From: Deltaproteobacteria bacterium
Lineage (GTDB): Bacteria > Desulfobacterota > Anaeroferrophillalia > Anaeroferrophillales > Tharpellaceae
Length of the DNA: 5,300 bases
NCBI GenBank assembly: GCA_030595135.1
Contig: JAUVDU010000149.1
Coordinates: forward strand, 1-5,300
Reading direction: 5' to 3'
Made by a program: the position numbers and the translations under genes. A model generated the notes under the pieces. The model did no database searches and had not been told where the DNA came from. It was given only the letters and a program-made list of their open reading frames with translations. Shown here piece by piece: positions 1 to 5,300 of this stretch. How positions within the stretch are numbered: position 1 is the stretch's first letter; the number at the start of each line of letters is the position of its first letter.

Positions 1-260
1 CCGCTATGCAGCGCTCGATAAACTTAGGAACCCGTCAGGGCGTTCAAGAGCCCGACTACTTTCGTTTGCAAGCACCTTTGATGAAGCTTAAAAAAAGTGA
101 AATTATCAAGTGGGGAGTGGGGCTTGGGGTTGATTACGGAATGACAATAAGTTGTTATGATCCCGATTCGGCCGGGCGGCCATGTGGATTATGTGACAGC
201 TGCCGCCTGCGCGAAAATGCTTTTCGCGAGGCGGCTCTGAATGATCCGGCTTGTTGTTAA
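1..260 (+). CDS. queC: 7-cyano-7-deazaguanine synthase QueC, C-terminal part (5' end outside window)
   Basis: QueC converts 7-carboxy-7-deazaguanine to preQ0 using ATP and ammonia, a cytoplasmic step in making queuosine for tRNA. Only about the last 85 residues are visible. The frame is open to the left edge, and the ATG at position 6 is internal, not a start. The C-terminal zinc site is clear: a Cys in SCYDPD (about position 155), then CGLCDSC a few residues later. Together these form the C-x9-C-x2-C-x2-C pattern of the family, and LR follows as in other QueC proteins. The upstream stretch TPLM/APLMKLKKSE-like (here QAPLMKLKKSEII) is the usual QueC segment before the zinc site. The TAA stop shares bases with the stop of the convergent membrane protein gene. 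No terminator is visible after it. The identification is firm; the N-terminal ATP-binding motif cannot be checked here. Confidence 0.93.
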   Translation, partial: AMQRSINLGTRQGVQEPDYFRLQAPLMKLKKSEIIKWGVGLGVDYGMTISCYDPDSAGRPCGLCDSCRLRENAFREAALNDPACC

Positions 261-943
261 TCTCGGCCGCCGCCGACGATGCGTAACATCATCAAAAAAA
301 GGTTAATGAAGTCAAGATAGAGGGTCAAGGCACCCATAATGGCGCCTTTTCCGTTTGCTCCTTGGGTGTGGGCCAGCTGTTTCAGGCGCTGGGTGTCGTA
401 GACCGTCAAGCCGACAAAAACCAGAACCCCGATATAGCTGATCATCATGCTCATCTGTGAACTCTGGACAAACATGTTGACCACGGAGGCGATGATAATG
501 CCGATTAACCCCATGAAGAGGAAACTTCCCATCGAGGTTAGATCCTTTTTGGTCAACATGCCGTAGGCGCTGCTGACAATGAAGGTGCCGGAGCAGATAA
601 AGAAGGTTGAGGTAATGGTTGAACTGGCATAAATCATGAAAATTACTGACAGAGTGGCACCGTTAAGCACTGCATAGAGGATGTACAGGGCTACCGCCGT
701 ACTTCTTTGCAACTTTTCGATTCTTGCTGCCAGCGTGAAAACCAGTCCTAACTCACCGAAGATAAGTCCGTAAAAGACCAGCTTGTTACCGACGATAAGA
801 TTCATCATGCTCGGGCTGTTAGCCACGAAATAGGCGACAAAACCGGTCAATGCCAGACCGACTGCCATCCAGTTGTAAACGCTGTAGATAAATTCATTAA
901 CGGCGGTTGTCTCTCTGTTGCTTTGCAGGCTTACGCTTTGCAT
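257..943 (-). CDS. Bax inhibitor-1 / YetJ / YccA-family integral membrane protein
   Basis: This is a 228-residue, very hydrophobic protein of the BI-1 (UPF0005, TMBIM) family. Members are seven-helix inner-membrane proteins; structurally studied bacterial members behave as pH-sensitive calcium leak channels. About seven membrane segments can be placed, near residues 24-42, 52-74, 82-104, 107-128, 136-157, 166-183 and 203-223. The family signature is present: VGLTVYDTQRLK with Asp183 at the end of helix 6, and LTLYLDFINLFLMMLR with Asp211 in helix 7. These two acidic residues correspond to the paired Asp that gates YetJ. Length is normal and the short soluble N-terminus lacks a cleavable signal peptide. 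The ATG is preceded by GGAGA seven bases upstream (951-955). A promoter at 1067-1095 suggests it is transcribed on its own. The physiological role in bacteria is poorly known, so no gene symbol is given. Confidence 0.93.
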   Translation of the reverse strand: MQSVSLQSNRETTAVNEFIYSVYNWMAVGLALTGFVAYFVANSPSMMNLIVGNKLVFYGLIFGELGLVFTLAARIEKLQRSTAVALYILYAVLNGATLSVIFMIYASSTITSTFFICSGTFIVSSAYGMLTKKDLTSMGSFLFMGLIGIIIASVVNMFVQSSQMSMMISYIGVLVFVGLTVYDTQRLKQLAHTQGANGKGAIMGALTLYLDFINLFLMMLRIVGGGRD

Positions 944-1006
944 AGTACGTTCTCCAAATTACTTATTGATTCTTTAAAGTTCCGAGGTACATTCAATGAC
1001 TTCCGG

Positions 1007-1026
1007 ATACCGGCTTTCGCCGGTAT
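1007..1026 (-). repeat. Palindromic GNRA-hairpin repeat in the BI-1 leader
   Basis: This is a perfect 8-bp inverted repeat around a 4-base centre. On the - strand it reads ATACCGGC, GAAA, GCCGGTAT, so the transcript would form a GC-rich stem capped by a GAAA (GNRA) tetraloop. The flanks (GTCAT before, CCGGAA after) resemble the widely dispersed 'GTCATTCC-GCGAAAGC-GGAATCC' class of small palindromic repeats found many times in various proteobacterial genomes. It is not a terminator in either direction: on the + strand the nearest T-run (1042-1049) is 15 bases past the stem, and on the - strand none follows. It lies inside the predicted 5' leader of the BI-1 gene. Family membership is from memory of the consensus and is not tested by search. 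Confidence 0.6.
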
Positions 1027-1066
1027 GACGGCTATCGAGACTTTTTTTTACGAGAGCATTCTTAGC

Positions 1067-1095
1067 AATTTATTAATGGAACACTCATTTGTCAA
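1067..1095 (-). promoter_or_regulatory. Sigma-70-type promoter for the BI-1-family gene
   Basis: Reading on the - strand there is a perfect TTGACA (1095 to 1090), a 17-base spacer, and TAAATT (1072 to 1067), which matches the -10 consensus at 4 of 6 positions. Initiation would fall near 1060, leaving a leader of about 115 nt before the BI-1 start at 943. The perfect -35 and ideal spacing are the evidence; the -10 is only fair. Confidence 0.6.
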
Positions 1096-1125
1096 TCCCT
1101 TCCGACGTCATTCCATCGATTATAT

Positions 1126-1572
1126 TTACACTGAAACCAGTTGGGGTTCGGCCTCTTTTTCCAGCAGCTTTATTGCCAGTCTGATGATATCCTCATCCGT
1201 GATAATGCCGACTAAGTGACGTTGGTCATTAAGTACCGGCAGGCAGCCAAATTTATTCTCCAGCATGCTGCTGATTGCCTCCTTGAGATCCGTTGTCGCC
1301 GTGGTTGTAGAAATATCGGTGCGCATAACATCCTTGATCGGGATGTGGCGATCAAGTTCACTTTGTTCCAAGGGGTCGATATCAGCCAGCTTTGAAATTG
1401 AGTGGGCCAGGAGGTCGCGATGGCTTAAGAGCCCGACAAACCGCTCATCATCATCTAGTATCGGGACATGGCGGACTCGTACAGTTCGCATTAGCAAACG
1501 CACAACATTGAGGGTTTGATTGGATTTTAAGGGGAATATATCACGGGTCATGATATCGGCGACACGTCTCAT
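1126..1572 (-). CDS. Two-CBS-domain protein
   Basis: This is a small cytoplasmic protein built only from a tandem CBS pair (Bateman module). Such modules usually bind adenosine nucleotides and act as energy or ligand sensors; the partner here is unknown. With the start chosen it has 148 residues. CBS1 covers about 7-58 (ADIMTRDIFPL, then VPILDDDERFVGLLSHRDLL) and CBS2 about 82-135 (IKDVMRTDIS, then LPVLNDQRHLVGIITDEDII). The G-(L/I)-(L/I)-(S/T)-x-(R/E)-D ends of both domains are intact. The frame stays open to an ATG at 1632. I prefer the ATG at 1572 because stand-alone CBS proteins normally begin just before the xxDIMT segment, and because GGAG lies 10 bases upstream. The longer start has no Shine-Dalgarno and adds 20 unconserved residues. 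The gene sits after a terminator, so it probably has its own promoter, which I could not identify. Confidence 0.9.
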   Translation of the reverse strand: MRRVADIMTRDIFPLKSNQTLNVVRLLMRTVRVRHVPILDDDERFVGLLSHRDLLAHSISKLADIDPLEQSELDRHIPIKDVMRTDISTTTATTDLKEAISSMLENKFGCLPVLNDQRHLVGIITDEDIIRLAIKLLEKEAEPQLVSV

Positions 1573-1582
1573 GATGACACAA

Positions 1583-1586
1583 CTCC
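1583..1586 (-). promoter_or_regulatory. Shine-Dalgarno deciding the start of the CBS gene
   Basis: GGAG on the - strand lies ten bases before the ATG at 1572. Nothing comparable precedes the longer alternative ATG at 1632, where the upstream sequence is pyrimidine-rich (CCGTCTCC). This supports the shorter 148-residue protein. Confidence 0.5.
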
Positions 1587-1673
1587 AAGTAGTGAAAGGT
1601 CTTAAGTTTCGGTTAGGCGTTGAATTTGTCATATTTGGAGACGGAATTCAAGGAAAATATGACCGCATAACGC

Positions 1674-1702
1674 AAAAAAGACGGATTTGATCCGTCTTTT
1701 TT
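1674..1702 (-). terminator. Strong rho-independent terminator, symmetrical in both directions
   Basis: This is a perfect 13-bp inverted repeat around a 3-base centre: AAAAAAGACGGAT, TTG, ATCCGTCTTTTTT. Because the arms begin with A6 and end with T6, a GACGGAT hairpin followed by U6 forms on either strand. It lies 28 bases after the stop of the P-loop ATPase gene and before the CBS gene, so its natural job is to end the fusA-ATPase transcript. There is no + strand gene to its left that would need it. Confidence 0.9.
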
Positions 1703-1730
1703 GGTGTTGTAACAATTTTTACGACGCCAA

Positions 1731-2429
1731 TTACTCCTTGATCAGCATGGTGGCCGGGTCAAGTGCGAGATCTTGTGCCGAGATGGCACCACTGCCTTTT
1801 AAGACATTGAGTTGGATTTCATTATCCTGGGGCTCAAGTTTAATCACAACATCAAGAAGGTCGGCGAACTCAGCTATCTGAACCGGCATGCCATCGTTGT
1901 CAGGCTCTTCGTGGCGATGGCTGCGGACGGTAAACCAGATGTGTGATTTAAATTTTTCAGAGAGCTCTTTCAACGCATGAAGATCGGTGCGTTTCATCTG
2001 ATCATTGAAAGGCAGGCCATCAATTAAGATCATCTGAGGGTGGAAAATGTCCTGATCAGCCAGCTCGGTCAGGCGTTCATCAAGGCGCGGAACGCTGAAA
2101 CCGTCAATATTAAAGGTCATAATAAAGCGTTGGGGGAGGAGCTCGTTCCAGAGATCGTCGATTTTATCGATCTTGTACTGGACACCGATATTGTTGAATA
2201 CCTCTTTATACCAGAGGCTGACCTTTCTTACCGGGTCTCCGAGGCTGATATGAAGGGCGTTGTCACCTTTGAGAAGTGAGTTCAAGGCGAGCTGCACCAA
2301 CAGGGCGGTTTTGCCGACTCCGGCCCGGGCGACGACGGCTCCTAAACCGCCTTCCGGTAAGATGTAACCATTTTCGTCACTTACGGAGCGTAAGGGGTTA
2401 CGCATCATTAAATCTTTTTTTAACATCAT
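1731..2429 (-). CDS. RecA/KaiC/DnaB-like P-loop ATPase of unknown function
   Basis: I do not recognise a named gene. With the start chosen it has 232 residues and one RecA-fold NTPase domain. Walker A is ARAGVGKT at residues 34-41 (Lys40, Thr41 for the nucleotide phosphates). Walker B is the hydrophobic strand MILIDG at 133-138, with Asp137 as the metal ligand. A strand-like segment WFTVRSHRHE at about 165-174 sits where KaiC/RadA-type proteins carry a sensor strand. There is no zinc finger, helicase domain or membrane segment. It lies downstream of fusA and is followed by a terminator, so the two are probably co-transcribed. Start choice: the ATG at 2429 has AGAGAGGA five bases upstream. An ATG at 2483 in the same frame overlaps the fusA stop as TAATG and would add 18 residues, but its Shine-Dalgarno (AAAGG) is weaker. 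ATPase activity is inferred from motifs; the substrate is unknown. Confidence 0.85.
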   Translation of the reverse strand: MMLKKDLMMRNPLRSVSDENGYILPEGGLGAVVARAGVGKTALLVQLALNSLLKGDNALHISLGDPVRKVSLWYKEVFNNIGVQYKIDKIDDLWNELLPQRFIMTFNIDGFSVPRLDERLTELADQDIFHPQMILIDGLPFNDQMKRTDLHALKELSEKFKSHIWFTVRSHRHEEPDNDGMPVQIAEFADLLDVVIKLEPQDNEIQLNVLKGSGAISAQDLALDPATMLIKE

Positions 2430-2434
2430 AAAAT

Positions 2435-2440
2435 TCCTCT
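2435..2440 (-). promoter_or_regulatory. Shine-Dalgarno deciding the start of the ATPase gene
   Basis: AGAGGA on the - strand (part of AGAGAGGA) stands five bases before the ATG at 2429, in the 53-base gap after fusA. It favours independent initiation there over initiation at the TAATG overlap with the fusA stop at 2481-2485. Confidence 0.55.
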
Positions 2441-2482
2441 CTCTAAGGTAGATTACCTGGGCGGTTCGATTTTGCACATTCA

Positions 2483-4570
2483 TTAAGCGGCGCCTTTGCC
2501 CTCTTCAGCTTTTTTCTTCTGGAGCTCTTCAGTGATACTCTGCGGCACCTGGCGGTAGTTGGCGAACTCCATGGTAAACTGAGCCTTGCCCTGAGTACTG
2601 GAGCGTAAAATGGTTGAGTAGCCGAACATCTCGGCCAGCGGAACCTGGCTTTCGACAACACACATGGGGCCCTCTTCCTGAGCTCCGAGGATCGTGCCGC
2701 GACGCTGGTTGATAGTTCCCATTACCGTACCCTGGAATTCGGTCGGGGTTTCGATAACCACTTTCATGATCGGTTCATGGATAACCGGTCTAGCCTTTTT
2801 GTAAGCTTCTTGAAAAGCCCCGCGAGCTGCGGCCTGAAAAGCCATCTCCGAGGAGTCGACGGAATGGGCCGCACCATCGTTGATCTCGACGCGAATCCCG
2901 GTAACCGGGAATTCCATTAAAGCACCCTTTGTGAGGCCGGCTTTAAAACCTTTTTCACAGGATGAGATAAACTGGGTCGGAATTGAGCCACCCGTAATCT
3001 TATTGATAAATTCAAATTCACCTTCACTGTAAGGCTCCATATAACCGGCAACGCGGCCGTACTGGCCGGAACCACCAGTCTGCTTTTTGTGGGTGTAGTT
3101 GAAATCGGCCCGTCTCGTAATTGTTTCACGGTAGGCGACCCGAGGTTGACCGGTGGTGACTTCGGCATCGTATTCGCGGCGCATACGTTCAACGTAAACT
3201 TCCAGGTGCAATTCACCCATACCTTCAATAATGGTCTCGTTGGTTTCATCATCGACAAACGTCCGGAAAGTCGGATCCTCTTTAGAGAACCGATTCAAGG
3301 CCTTGGACATGTTGATCTGAGCTTTGTTGTCTTTGGGGATGATAGCCAATGAGATGACCGGATTAGGGACAAACATTGAGGTCATCGAATAGTTTAACTT
3401 AGGGGCGGCAAAGGTGTCACCCGAGGCGCAGTCAATGCCGAAAAGGGCGCCGATATAGCCGGCCTCAATCAAGTTGATATCTTCCATTTGGTCTGCATGC
3501 ATGCGTACCAGGCGGCCGATTTTCAGCTTTTTGCCGCTTCGGGTATTGATCAAGGTATCACCTTTAGTAATCGTGCCCTGATAAACCCTGATATAAGTGA
3601 GCTGGCCGTATTTACCATCTTCAAGTTTAAATGCCAATGCTACAATCGGCTCGGTGCTGGAGTTGCCGAGGATAATCTCTTCTTCCTCATTGTCAAGATC
3701 GAGAGCGATATTGGTGACTTCGGAAGGATCCGGCAGTAATTGAATGCAGGCATCAAGCAGAGGTTGAACCCCTTTGTTTTTATAGGCTGAACCCATATAT
3801 ACGGGGGTTACGGCCCGGGTCAAAACCCCTTTACGCATGGCACTTAAAATCATTTCAGCGCTGATCTCTTGTTCTTCAAGGAAGGCATCGGCGAGAATGT
3901 CGCAGTAGTTGGAGGCCTCTTCAAGAAGTTCTTCCCGTTTTAGTTCGGCTTTTTCTTTGAGTTCAGCCGGAATCTCCTCAACTCTTAAGACTTCGCCGTT
4001 GTCACCATCAAAGTAGATCGCTTTCATCGAAGCCAGGTCGACAACCCCTTCATGTTCAGCTTCAAGGCCGACCGGGAGCTGCATCATAACCGCATTGTGG
4101 CCCAATTTCTCTCTTAATTGATCAGTAACTCTTTCCGGATTAGCGCCGCTGCGGTCACATTTATTAATAAAGGCGATGCAGGGAACTTTGTAGCGTTTCA
4201 TCTGCTGGTCAACCGTAATCGACTGAGATTGAACCCCGCCGACCGAACATAAAACCAGAATGGCTCCATCTAAAACTCTTAGAGAACGTTCAACTTCAAT
4301 CGTGAAATCAACGTGGCCCGGTGTGTCGATGATGTTGATTTCATTATCGTCCCACTCGCAGAAAGTAGCAGCTGAGGCGATGGTGATGCCCCGCTCTTTT
4401 TCAAGCTCCATTGAGTCCATGGTCGCGCCGACGCCATCTTTACCTTTGACATCGTGGATTGCGTGAATTCTCTGGGTGTAGAAGAGAATTCTTTCAGTCA
4501 GTGTGGTTTTGCCCGAGTCGATATGGGCGCTGATTCCGATGTTGCGAATTTTGTTTAGCTCAGTACTCAT
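2483..4570 (-). CDS. fusA: Elongation factor G, mtEFG1/spdEFG1 type
   Basis: This is a full-length (695 residues) translational GTPase that moves tRNA and mRNA through the ribosome. The G motifs are AHIDSGKT at 15-22, Thr63 in ERGITI, DTPGH at 82-86, NKCD at 136-139, and GSAYKNKG near 260. Domain II follows ([18 protein letters not shown]). Domain IV carries [12 protein letters not shown] and the tip loop HSVDSSE; domain V ends with [15 protein letters not shown]. Several strings match mitochondrial EF-G1 rather than str-operon EF-G: Ser in [18 protein letters not shown] and [11 protein letters not shown]. This points to the spdEFG1 subgroup, whose bacterial carriers usually also encode a second EF-G. 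No rpsL, rpsG or tuf lies beside it. AAAAAGGTGA ends eight bases or fewer before the ATG, a good Shine-Dalgarno. The upstream gap contains a candidate attenuating leader. The G4 Cys (usually Met or Leu) is a mild oddity; nothing suggests inactivity. Confidence 0.97.
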   Translation of the reverse strand: MSTELNKIRNIGISAHIDSGKTTLTERILFYTQRIHAIHDVKGKDGVGATMDSMELEKERGITIASAATFCEWDDNEINIIDTPGHVDFTIEVERSLRVLDGAILVLCSVGGVQSQSITVDQQMKRYKVPCIAFINKCDRSGANPERVTDQLREKLGHNAVMMQLPVGLEAEHEGVVDLASMKAIYFDGDNGEVLRVEEIPAELKEKAELKREELLEEASNYCDILADAFLEEQEISAEMILSAMRKGVLTRAVTPVYMGSAYKNKGVQPLLDACIQLLPDPSEVTNIALDLDNEEEEIILGNSSTEPIVALAFKLEDGKYGQLTYIRVYQGTITKGDTLINTRSGKKLKIGRLVRMHADQMEDINLIEAGYIGALFGIDCASGDTFAAPKLNYSMTSMFVPNPVISLAIIPKDNKAQINMSKALNRFSKEDPTFRTFVDDETNETIIEGMGELHLEVYVERMRREYDAEVTTGQPRVAYRETITRRADFNYTHKKQTGGSGQYGRVAGYMEPYSEGEFEFINKITGGSIPTQFISSCEKGFKAGLTKGALMEFPVTGIRVEINDGAAHSVDSSEMAFQAAARGAFQEAYKKARPVIHEPIMKVVIETPTEFQGTVMGTINQRRGTILGAQEEGPMCVVESQVPLAEMFGYSTILRSSTQGKAQFTMEFANYRQVPQSITEELQKKKAEEGKGAA

Positions 4571-4605
4571 CTTCTTTTCACCTTTTTAAATCTTTAATCG
4601 ATAGT

Positions 4606-4645
4606 CATGTGTGACTTGGCATTATGACCATAATAATCACACCTG
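4606..4645 (-). promoter_or_regulatory. Nested dyad between the leader terminator and fusA start
   Basis: Two inverted repeats share nearly one centre: ATTATG/CATAAT (4621-4626 and 4629-4634) inside GTGTGA/TCACAC (4609-4614 and 4637-4642). One mismatch further out, CA/TG extends the outer arms. In the - strand RNA this folds as a 5-bp stem with a GGUC loop, a 2x6 internal loop and a 6-bp outer stem, some 35 bases before the fusA start. It could be a repressor operator or a 5' leader hairpin. No known operator is recognised. Confidence 0.45.
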
Positions 4646-4649
4646 TAAT

Positions 4650-4684
4650 AAAAAAGAGCGCCTGCAATCTTGCGACGGCAGGCG
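4650..4684 (-). terminator. Rho-independent terminator upstream of fusA
   Basis: On the - strand, CGCCUGC (4684-4678) and GCAGGCG (4665-4659) form a 7-bp, mostly GC stem around a 12-base loop, followed by CUC and U6 (4655-4650). It is about 200 bases past the stop of the TrkA-like gene and 80 bases before the fusA start. It therefore either ends the upstream transcript, ends a small RNA, or acts as an attenuator in the fusA leader. The + strand lacks a T-run after the stem, so it works in one direction only. Confidence 0.7.
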
Positions 4685-4805
4685 ACCAGTTCAACCATAT
4701 TCTATATGGATTATTTACTGCAAGGGTAACGAGGTGCCGGCCTGAAAAATTATCGTTAGCCGGGCATTTACCGATACTCAGACCGGATAAGCACGCGGCC
4801 TATAC
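4650..4805 (-). ncRNA. Candidate structured leader RNA or small RNA upstream of fusA
   Basis: About 155 bases, bounded by promoter-like boxes at 4812-4841 and the terminator at 4650-4684, fold well on the - strand. Hairpin 1 has outer arms CCGGUCUGA (4786-4778) and UCAGGCCGG (4745-4737), nine pairs including one U-G. Inside it UAUCG (4776-4772) pairs with CGAUA (4755-4751) around a 16-base loop. A weak UUAC/GUAA hairpin (4729-4714) follows. Hairpin 2 is CCAUAU, AGA, AUAUGG (4709-4695), six perfect pairs. Then comes the terminator stem. The U-G pair would be a C/A mismatch on the + strand, which favours - strand transcription. It does not look like tRNA, tmRNA, SRP RNA or a riboswitch class I can name. 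It may be a fusA attenuator or a free small RNA; conservation could not be tested. Confidence 0.4.
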
Positions 4806-4811
4806 TCCTTT

Positions 4812-4841
4812 ATAATATAAATTGCAAGGGGAAAGTCACAA
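4812..4841 (-). promoter_or_regulatory. Candidate promoter for the fusA leader / small RNA
   Basis: On the - strand TTGTGA (4841 to 4836) is followed by an 18-base spacer and TATTAT (4817 to 4812), giving 4/6 and 5/6 matches to the sigma-70 boxes. Initiation would be near 4805. The surrounding 4801-4860 stretch is AT-rich. It is the best promoter I can see between the TrkA-like gene and fusA. The region is also TATAAT-rich on the + strand, but no matching -35 is present there. Confidence 0.45.
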
Positions 4842-4881
4842 AAGCAACAAAAATTAACTGATTTATGTGAAAAAACCGGTC

Positions 4882-5300
4882 CTACCCACGCAAGTAATGA
4901 GATATCCCCGGTATCTGTTGACGGTTGACGACCAGAAAGAGCTTGTCGCCGGGAAAGACTTTGTCATTGCCTCGGGGCATAATTATCTTGCCGGTTTTTT
5001 CATTCAGGATGCCGGCAAAGACACAATCATGCGAAAAAACATGAATCTGCGAGAGCTCGACAATGCTGATTCCGTCAACCGGGCCGTTGTCGGGATATTT
5101 TGCCATGACCAGTAGGGTGTCCCCTCTTAAATGGGTGATGATCTGGATATTGGGGTTTTCGAGTTCCATCATTATTTTGTTCTGGAAGAGCTCAATCATA
5201 TTACAGATTGTCGAAACCCCGGCAAAACGATAGGCTTCAGCGTAATCGGGGTGACGCATTTTGGCCATAATTTTGGGAACGCCGAGACTGTGAGCCAGCA
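4882..5300 (-). CDS. TrkA/RCK-family potassium transport regulator, C-terminal part (5' end outside window)
   Basis: About 138 residues are visible and the frame is open to the right edge. The Met at 5268 is internal, because the codons before it encode LAHSLGVPKI in the same frame, which continues the family's RCK_N domain. That domain's end is recognisable: LGVPKIMAKMRHPDYAEAYRFAGV matches the 'lGv-kviarvrnpeya-lf-k-Gv' segment of TrkA proteins, written here with its key residues only. An RCK_C (TrkA_C) domain follows, with the typical VFAGILNEKTGKIIMPRG and PGDKLFLVVN pattern. Proteins of this family sit on the cytoplasmic face of K+ channels or Trk/Ktr transporters and gate them through bound nucleotides. 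The missing part should hold the Rossmann glycine motif; a fused channel or a second RCK pair cannot be excluded. The stop is TAG, with only a weak terminator-like element near it. Confidence 0.85.
   Translation of the reverse strand, partial: LAHSLGVPKIMAKMRHPDYAEAYRFAGVSTICNMIELFQNKIMMELENPNIQIITHLRGDTLLVMAKYPDNGPVDGISIVELSQIHVFSHDCVFAGILNEKTGKIIMPRGNDKVFPGDKLFLVVNRQQIPGISHYLRG

Noticed and set aside
1007..1049. Hairpin plus T8 on the + strand as a terminator
   Set aside because: Fifteen bases separate the stem from the T-run and no + strand gene ends nearby.
923..1219. + strand ORF of 98 codons across the BI-1/CBS gap
   Set aside because: It is assembled from antisense BI-1, the palindromic repeat and antisense CBS sequence, has no ribosome site, and its product (PAFAGMT stretch) is the usual read-through of such repeats.
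1590..1673. Promoter for the CBS gene (TTGAAT box near 1650)
   Set aside because: At 17 bases the would-be -10 (CAAATT) matches only three positions, so no promoter is called.
3089..3352. + strand ORF inside fusA (also 3488-3739, 4260-4466 and the - strand frame at 2917-3258)
   Set aside because: Shadow frames of a strongly conserved coding sequence; no ribosome sites and no recognisable domains.
4650..4805. tRNA, 6S RNA or a known riboswitch in the fusA leader
   Set aside because: No cloverleaf or T-loop, no end-to-end pairing with a central bubble as in 6S, and no aptamer core I can match; left as an unidentified structured RNA.
4624..4815. + strand ORF of 63 codons in the fusA upstream gap
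   Set aside because: No Shine-Dalgarno, no family resemblance, and it runs through the terminator and stem arms of the candidate - strand RNA.
4870..4912. Terminator at the end of the TrkA-like gene (ACCGG/CCGGT arms followed by T6 on the - strand)
   Set aside because: Only five pairs around a 28-base loop that includes the stop codon; too weak to call, though the T6 may assist termination.
4867..5115. + strand ORF of 82 codons
   Set aside because: Antisense of the RCK_C domain of the TrkA-like gene, which is clearly the coding strand.

Overview
The window looks like ordinary chromosomal DNA from a Gram-negative bacterium, most likely a deltaproteobacterium (Desulfobacterota) or close relative. 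The main pointer is the EF-G gene. It belongs to the subgroup shared by spirochaetes, planctomycetes, deltaproteobacteria and mitochondria (spdEFG1/mtEFG1), not the str-operon type. No transposase, integrase, phage gene, CRISPR array, rRNA or recognisable tRNA is visible.

Layout from left to right: (1) the 3' end of queC on the + strand, which enters from outside the window; (2) a complete Bax-inhibitor-1/YetJ-family membrane protein gene on the - strand, whose stop codon interlocks with that of queC; (3) a 182-bp gap with a good sigma-70 promoter for the BI-1 gene and a GNRA-capped palindromic repeat in its 5' leader; (4) a two-CBS-domain protein on the - strand; (5) a strong symmetrical terminator; (6) a RecA/KaiC-like P-loop ATPase gene on the - strand directly downstream of (7) a full-length mtEFG1-like fusA; (8) a 311-bp gap upstream of fusA with a candidate promoter, a structured RNA ending in an intrinsic terminator, and a nested dyad; (9) the 3' end of a TrkA/RCK-type gene on the - strand, which continues past the window.

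The fusA-ATPase pair is probably one transcription unit: the genes are 53 nt apart and one terminator closes the unit. The most interesting part is the stretch upstream of fusA. Reading on the - strand, it runs promoter-like boxes, about 155 nt of foldable RNA, terminator, dyad, then the fusA Shine-Dalgarno. This is the layout of a transcription-attenuating leader or of a small RNA gene placed next to a translation-factor gene. I do not recognise the RNA as a known family. The remaining genes (queuosine synthesis, BI-1, CBS, K+ transport) show no obvious functional link to each other.
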